A stretch of DNA of 36,790 nucleotides, from the NCBI GenBank assembly GCA_017632935.1, contig JAGBQJ010000004.1, positions 1 to 36,790 on the forward strand, in the 5' to 3' direction. The position numbers and the translations under genes were made by a program. How positions within the stretch are numbered: the first letter of the stretch is position 1; each line of letters begins with the position of its first letter. Source of the DNA: Bacteroidales bacterium (lineage in GTDB: Bacteria; Bacteroidota; Bacteroidia; Bacteroidales; F082). Shown piece after piece: positions 33,546 through 36,790 of this stretch. The notes below the pieces were generated by a model. The model had not been told where the DNA came from and did not search any database. It saw only the letters and a list, made by a program, of their open reading frames with translations.

Positions 33546-33573
33546 ACAGTTTTTGCCATATGGCAAAAACTGT
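33546..33573. promoter_or_regulatory. Perfect 28-bp palindrome over the predicted moxR start site (candidate operator)
   Basis: The half-site is ACAGTTTTTGCCAT and the second half is its exact complement, with no spacer. It begins 2 bp downstream of the -7 box in the moxR direction and covers the expected transcription start, where a repressor would block initiation. A hairpin at the very 5' end of the mRNA is the alternative. Confidence 0.6.
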
Positions 33574-33574
33574 G

Positions 33575-33582
33575 CAAAAATA
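33575..33582 (-). promoter_or_regulatory. -7 box of the moxR-bat operon
   Basis: The minus strand reads TATTTTTG, 58 bp before the moxR ATG. No clear TTG at -33. Confidence 0.65.
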
Positions 33583-33635
33583 ATGAGTATTCGGGTTGAA
33601 TAACTCCTATTTAATAAATTTATTGCAGAAAAGGG

Positions 33636-33666
33636 GTTGCGACATCGAAAAAAAACTGTAATTTTG
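33636..33666 (+). promoter_or_regulatory. Promoter of the candidate small RNA
   Basis: TTG at 33636-33638, a 20-bp spacer, then TAATTTTG at 33659-33666. With the metK promoter this is one of the two complete -33/-7 pairs I found in the window. Confidence 0.6.
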
Positions 33667-33672
33667 CAGGCA

Positions 33673-33738
33673 GAAAATCCAGTCAGGGGCAGCGTTCCAA
33701 ACTTTTGTGCGGTAACGGATTACATGACTGGTTTTTTT
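33673..33738 (+). ncRNA. Candidate structured small RNA, about 65 nt
   Basis: A complete promoter leads into a segment closed by CCAGTCA (33679-33685) and TGACTGG (33725-33731), followed by seven T: a terminator-type 3' end. Inside, GGGG/TTCC (33686-33697, with G-U pairs) and GTAA/TTAC (33712-33723, loop CGGA) can form side hairpins, giving a multi-branched fold. There is no ORF in it and no plus-strand gene after it; the next gene is convergent and shares its stop codon with the T-run. I do not recognise the class. It could instead be only a long terminator for the convergent gene. Confidence 0.45.
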
Positions 33739-34204
33739 ATTTTACCTCAATCTTATTCACGCAATATTGGACATGCTTCCCTCCCGTCATGACCCCAATG
33801 GTCAGTTTTACCCTGAAATTCATATAGTCGATCTCATTATCCGAAAAATCATAGTATAGAAGGATCATGTTCTTATAGCCATTTCTCTTTTGCTCTCCTT
33901 CTTTTCGCGAAACAAACATAGGTAAGCCTTCCATAGGTTTAGCTTCTTCAACAACTCTTTTCAAATGCTTGACCGCATAGGTCGATTTCCAGTTATGTAA
34001 TGCCTCGCGAGCGGTCTTCTTGTCGCTTTCATTTTTTACGATAAAAATGTCCGCATTCAAAAACTTGTTTCTGATGTAATTGGAATTGCACTCTCGTTGC
34101 AGCCGCTTCCATAATTGCTCATAATAATTCATGATGAGTGCAAAGCGTTCCTTGCCTCTTTTCTTTTCAGTTGGAATCCCCTCAATATACCTTGGAATTG
34201 TCAT
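33737..34204 (-). CDS. Hypothetical protein, AT-rich orphan
   Basis: 155 residues, no signal peptide or membrane segment. N-terminal half basic and helical (RFALIMNYYEQLWKRLQREC), C-terminal half beta-stranded (NMILLYYDFSDNEIDYMNFRVKLTIGVM). No domain recognised. Its base composition is visibly more AT-rich than the flanking genes, with many AAA/AAT/TTT codons, unlike the GC-rich codons of moxR and aspartate kinase, which suggests acquisition from elsewhere. No good -7 box upstream; TTTCTTTG (minus strand, 34231-34238) is one mismatch away. Flanked by palindromes and a short repeat array. Confidence 0.7.
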   Translation of the reverse strand: MTIPRYIEGIPTEKKRGKERFALIMNYYEQLWKRLQRECNSNYIRNKFLNADIFIVKNESDKKTAREALHNWKSTYAVKHLKRVVEEAKPMEGLPMFVSRKEGEQKRNGYKNMILLYYDFSDNEIDYMNFRVKLTIGVMTGGKHVQYCVNKIEVK

Positions 34205-34371
34205 AATGTAGATTTGTTAGTTTTACACAGCAAAGAAAAACCATCTGTCAAGAGTAAGCCGTTGAACAAACATTTGTTGTCGAAAGTAGTCGTTTGTTGT
34301 CGTTTGCTGTCGGATATGTTTTTGAATACCAACAAAGTAATTAAAACCATTTAGCAATTCAAATTATTCGT
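34205..34371. other. AT-rich gap before the aspartate kinase promoter
   Basis: Together with the promoter and leader this is the 195-bp gap 34205-34399. Apart from the phased repeats (34273-34312) I see no gene or strong hairpin in it. Confidence 0.6.
34273..34312. repeat. Three phased direct repeats, TTTGYTGTCG
   Basis: TTTGTTGTCG at 34273-34282 and 34293-34302, then TTTGCTGTCG at 34303-34312: starts are 20 and 10 bp apart, so all copies face the same side of the helix. It lies 60 bp upstream of the aspartate kinase -7 box. Confidence 0.65.
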
Positions 34372-34379
34372 TATTTTTG
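34372..34379 (+). promoter_or_regulatory. -7 box of the aspartate kinase gene
   Basis: TATTTTTG lies 20 bp before the ATG at 34400. Confidence 0.7.
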
Positions 34380-34399
34380 CATTTTCAAAATCAGAATCA

Positions 34400-35680
34400 A
34401 TGATCAAGAAAATCTATAAATTCGGTGGCGCGTCAGTGAAAGACGCCGATGCCGTGCGCAACTTGGCACAAATTGTCAGTCAGCACAAGGACGAGGACAT
34501 CATGTTGGTGGTCTCCGCCATGGGCAAGACGACCAATGCCCTCGAAAAAGCATTGGCCAATTTCCGTGAACACGACGGTCAACTTGGCATGGATGCCCTG
34601 CACGAGGTCATCGCCTACCACGACGGCATCATCCAAGGCCTGTTCGACGGCAACACCGACCCACGTTTCGACGAGAACATCGCCGGACTCTTCATCGAAC
34701 TTTGGGAGAAACTGCAGAAAACCGACACACCCTACGACTACCAATACGACCAAACCGTGTGCTACGGCGAGCTCATCTCCACCAGCATCATCCACGAATA
34801 CCTCAGCAAATGTGACATCCCGACACGTTGGCTTGACGCCCGCCAATATGTCATCGCCGAGGACGAGGCCCACTACCGCGCCGCCAACCCCGATTGGGAC
34901 GAGACAAGACTCAAAATCAGCAAGTTGAACGATGAGCACATTCGAGGTATCGTATGCCTGACGCAGGGTTTCATTGGCGGCACGGCAGATGGCAAACACA
35001 GCGTCACCCTCGGTCGTGAAGGCTCCGACTTCACTGCGGCCATCTTCGCCAACTGCCTCGATGCCGAAGAGGTCACCATCTGGAAGGACGTCGACGGTCT
35101 GCTCAACGCCGACCCGAAGCGCTTCGCCGACACGGTCCAGCTCCCACATATCCCTTACTCCGAAGCCATCGAGTTGGCCTTCTACGGCGCGACCATCATC
35201 CACCCTAAGACCATCAAACCGCTGCAAAACAAGGGAATAACGCTTAAGGTGCAGTCGTTCCTCAACCCCGACCATGAACCCACCCTCATTGACGGCGGTC
35301 ATAGGAAAAACGACGAGAGCATCCCTTCCTATATCGTCAAAGACAACCAGACGCTGGTCTCCATCTCGCCCCGTGACTACTCGTTCATGGACGAGCGCAA
35401 CCTGAAGACCATCTTCGCCGTTTGCGCCGACCTGAACATCCATGCCAACATGATCCAGACCTCCGCCTTGATGCTCTCGTTCTGCTTCGACAGCAACGAG
35501 CAGAAACTGAAACAATTGAGGGCCAGCCTCAAAAACGATTTCAGCATCAAGTATAATGAAGGATTGCAGTTGTTCACTATCAGGCATTATCAGGATGGAT
35601 TAGAGCAGGATTTCTTAAAAGGCAAGAAAGTCCTCGTGAAACAGAGCAGCCGCAGCACGATGCAGTTTGTTCTCAGTTAG
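34400..35680 (+). CDS. Aspartate kinase (monofunctional)
   Basis: Phosphorylates aspartate, the first step to lysine, threonine, methionine and diaminopimelate; cytoplasmic. The N-terminal kinase motif is KFGGASVKD (7-15). TLGREGSDFTAAIFA (about 204-218) and IWKDVDGLLNADP (about 227-239) are the nucleotide and aspartate-binding segments. The C-terminal part (about 310-426) is the ACT regulatory region, here rather divergent, so feedback by lysine or threonine cannot be predicted. At 426 residues there is no homoserine dehydrogenase fusion. Single-gene unit with its own promoter and a strong palindromic terminator. Confidence 0.94.
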   Translation: MIKKIYKFGGASVKDADAVRNLAQIVSQHKDEDIMLVVSAMGKTTNALEKALANFREHDGQLGMDALHEVIAYHDGIIQGLFDGNTDPRFDENIAGLFIELWEKLQKTDTPYDYQYDQTVCYGELISTSIIHEYLSKCDIPTRWLDARQYVIAEDEAHYRAANPDWDETRLKISKLNDEHIRGIVCLTQGFIGGTADGKHSVTLGREGSDFTAAIFANCLDAEEVTIWKDVDGLLNADPKRFADTVQLPHIPYSEAIELAFYGATIIHPKTIKPLQNKGITLKVQSFLNPDHEPTLIDGGHRKNDESIPSYIVKDNQTLVSISPRDYSFMDERNLKTIFAVCADLNIHANMIQTSALMLSFCFDSNEQKLKQLRASLKNDFSIKYNEGLQLFTIRHYQDGLEQDFLKGKKVLVKQSSRSTMQFVLS

Positions 35681-35717
35681 CAGTTGGAATTTTTTCGAAA
35701 AAATTCCAACTGCTAAC
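35676..35717. terminator. Loop-less perfect 42-bp palindrome ending the aspartate kinase gene
   Basis: Arms 35676-35696 and 35697-35717 are exact complements with centre TTCGAA; the left arm contains the stop codon. TGCTTTTTCC follows, so it can act as a plus-strand terminator. The absence of a spacer is unusual; the fold would open a few central pairs to make a loop. Confidence 0.75.
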
Positions 35718-35727
35718 TGCTTTTTCC

Positions 35728-35735
35728 TAAATTTG
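35728..35735 (+). promoter_or_regulatory. -7 box of the Fe-S/FAD oxidoreductase gene
   Basis: TAAATTTG lies 33 bp before the ATG at 35769 and 10 bp after the preceding palindrome. Confidence 0.6.
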
Positions 35736-35768
35736 CGGTCGCTTTTTACGACTCAAAACACATCCTAT

Positions 35769-36790
35769 ATGTACAAAATCGAAAAACACCCCATCTTGGA
35801 CATCCCGCAGGAAGACCTTGTGGAATTCCAATATGAAGGCAAGACCATCAAAGGTCAGCGCGGCAAAACCATCGCCGCCGCCCTTCACCAAGCCGGATAT
35901 CCCGTCCACAGCCACTCGCTCGACGGTCGCAACCGAAGCCTCAACTGCGGCATCGGCAAGTGCGGCGCCTGCGAAATGCTGGTCGACGGCAAGATCCGCC
36001 GTATCTGCATCACCCTCGTCGACGGCGTGAAAGAAGTCAAGTCCATCAACAACGAAGCCAATATCCTTCCCGAGCCCAAGGAACAGCTTCCGCGTGAGGT
36101 CAAGATCTATAAGACCCAAGTCGCCATCATCGGCGCAGGTCCTGCCGGCCTCGCCTGCCGTGAACAGCTGAACGCCTTTGGCATCAGCAACATCGTTGTG
36201 GACAACAACGCCCGCGTCGGCGGACAGTTCAACATGCAGACCCACCAATTCTTCTTCTTTGAGAAAGAGAAGAAATTCGGCGGCATGCGTGGCTTCGACA
36301 TCGCCAAGACCCTTGCTGGCGACAACCACGAAGGCATCCTGCTGAACAACACCGTTTGGGACTTGCTTGAAGGTGGTCGCGTGGCCATCAAGAACATCAT
36401 CACTGGCGAGATTGGCTACATCGACGCACAACATCTCGTTGTTGCCACAGGTGCCGTGCCTTTCATGCCTACCTTCGAAAATGACGATGTGCCGGGCGTC
36501 TATACCGCTGCCGTGTTCCAGAAGATGATGAACCAAGAGCACACCCTGTTGGGTAAGAAAGTCCTTACCGTGGGTGCAGGCAACATCGGCTACCTGACCT
36601 CCTACCAAGGCATGCAGGCTGGTGCCACCATCAAGGCCATCATCGAGGCCATGCCCCGCGAGGGCGGCTTCACGGTGCAGGCCAACCGTGTGCGCCGTCT
36701 CTGCATCCCGATCATGACAGGCTACACCCTCGTGCGCGCTATCCCGAATAAGGAGCATACTGGCATCACTGGGGCGGTCATCGCCAAATG
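35769..36790 (+). CDS. [2Fe-2S]- and FAD-dependent oxidoreductase (HcnAB/sarcosine-oxidase-alpha-like), cut at the right edge
   Basis: 340 codons are visible with no stop. Residues 15-100 form a ferredoxin-like domain with Cys60, Cys65, Cys68 and Cys80 (CGIGKCGACEMLVDGKIRRIC region), the Fer2_4 pattern of sarcosine oxidase alpha, opine/hydroxyproline dehydrogenase and HcnA. A pyridine-nucleotide-disulphide oxidoreductase domain follows: FAD site AIIGAGPAGLAC (119-130), VVATGAVPF (224-232), and a second dinucleotide motif VGAGNIGYLTSYQGMQAG (268-285). It probably oxidises an amine or imino acid with a separate catalytic partner; the substrate is not evident. Start: ATG at 35769, with promoter 35728-35735. 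A 343-residue ORF on the opposite strand is a shadow. Confidence 0.85.
   Translation, partial: MYKIEKHPILDIPQEDLVEFQYEGKTIKGQRGKTIAAALHQAGYPVHSHSLDGRNRSLNCGIGKCGACEMLVDGKIRRICITLVDGVKEVKSINNEANILPEPKEQLPREVKIYKTQVAIIGAGPAGLACREQLNAFGISNIVVDNNARVGGQFNMQTHQFFFFEKEKKFGGMRGFDIAKTLAGDNHEGILLNNTVWDLLEGGRVAIKNIITGEIGYIDAQHLVVATGAVPFMPTFENDDVPGVYTAAVFQKMMNQEHTLLGKKVLTVGAGNIGYLTSYQGMQAGATIKAIIEAMPREGGFTVQANRVRRLCIPIMTGYTLVRAIPNKEHTGITGAVIAK

Noticed and set aside
34433-35587. 384-residue minus-strand ORF
   Set aside because: Antisense to aspartate kinase; low-complexity Val/Asp/Gly composition.
35727-36758. 343-residue minus-strand ORF at the right edge
   Set aside because: The plus strand carries an open Fe-S/FAD oxidoreductase with cysteine and dinucleotide motifs that runs off the window.

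Overview
The window reads as chromosome of an uncultured member of Bacteroidota, most likely order Bacteroidales. Evidence: promoter -7 boxes of the Bacteroidota form TAnnTTTG stand in front of most transcription units (TATCTTTG, TATTTTTG and similar); Shine-Dalgarno sequences are almost absent; a GldA-type ABC ATPase is present; a secreted protein carries a type IX secretion (T9SS) C-terminal sorting domain; the Bat (Bacteroides aerotolerance) operon is complete and in canonical order; and a DUF4294 protein is present, a family I know only from this phylum. The tRNAs do not encode CCA. I cannot place the genus.

Layout. 1-522 is the 3' end of an ABC ATPase (GldA-like). 523-2094 holds metK with a promoter, a leader that looks like a SAM-II riboswitch, and a nested-palindrome terminator. 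2095-3745 (minus) holds ruvX-def followed by a TPR lipoprotein. 3841-3915 (minus) is tRNA-His. 4054-5217 is an orphan oligopeptide-type permease. 5365-8786 is a tRNA-Leu(UAG)-tig-clpP-clpX unit, the protein-folding and quality-control operon. 8882-15005 is a lineage-specific region of secreted proteins: a DUF4294 protein, CvpA, an M64-type metallopeptidase, a divergent pair of paralogous secreted proteins, and a three-gene run of secreted proteins or lipoproteins. 15107-16840 is a fused two-domain Dpp/Opp-type ATPase. 16822-21670 (minus) runs biotin carboxylase/BCCP, acyl-CoA dehydrogenase, then an M49-like metallopeptidase lipoprotein. 21735-24647 (minus) is a large T9SS-exported beta-propeller protein. 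24807-33516 (minus) is moxR, DUF58, a membrane protein, batA, batB, batC, batD, batE. 33517-34399 is a regulatory/accessory gap with a perfect 28-bp palindrome, a candidate structured small RNA, one AT-rich orphan gene and a three-copy phased repeat. 34400-35680 is aspartate kinase. 35769 to the right edge is a [2Fe-2S]/FAD oxidoreductase cut by the window end.

How the genes work together. Tig, ClpP and ClpX handle nascent-chain folding and ATP-driven proteolysis. Deformylase and trigger factor both act at the ribosome exit. The Bat operon couples a MoxR AAA+ ATPase with three VWA/MIDAS proteins and membrane/TPR partners in one envelope complex. The dual ATPase (15107) and the permease (4054) are probably parts of the same oligopeptide importer, although 10 kb apart and without a second permease or binding protein here. 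The biotin carboxylase and acyl-CoA dehydrogenase point to branched or short acyl-CoA metabolism.

Most noteworthy: the SAM-II-like leader of metK, a promoter-plus-terminator small RNA candidate beside moxR, the perfect palindrome over the predicted moxR transcription start, a BatC with an added beta-rich repeat domain and a long Q/D tract, and several classes of dispersed palindromic repeat, one of them lying in frame inside a permease gene. I saw no CRISPR array, prophage or transposase.
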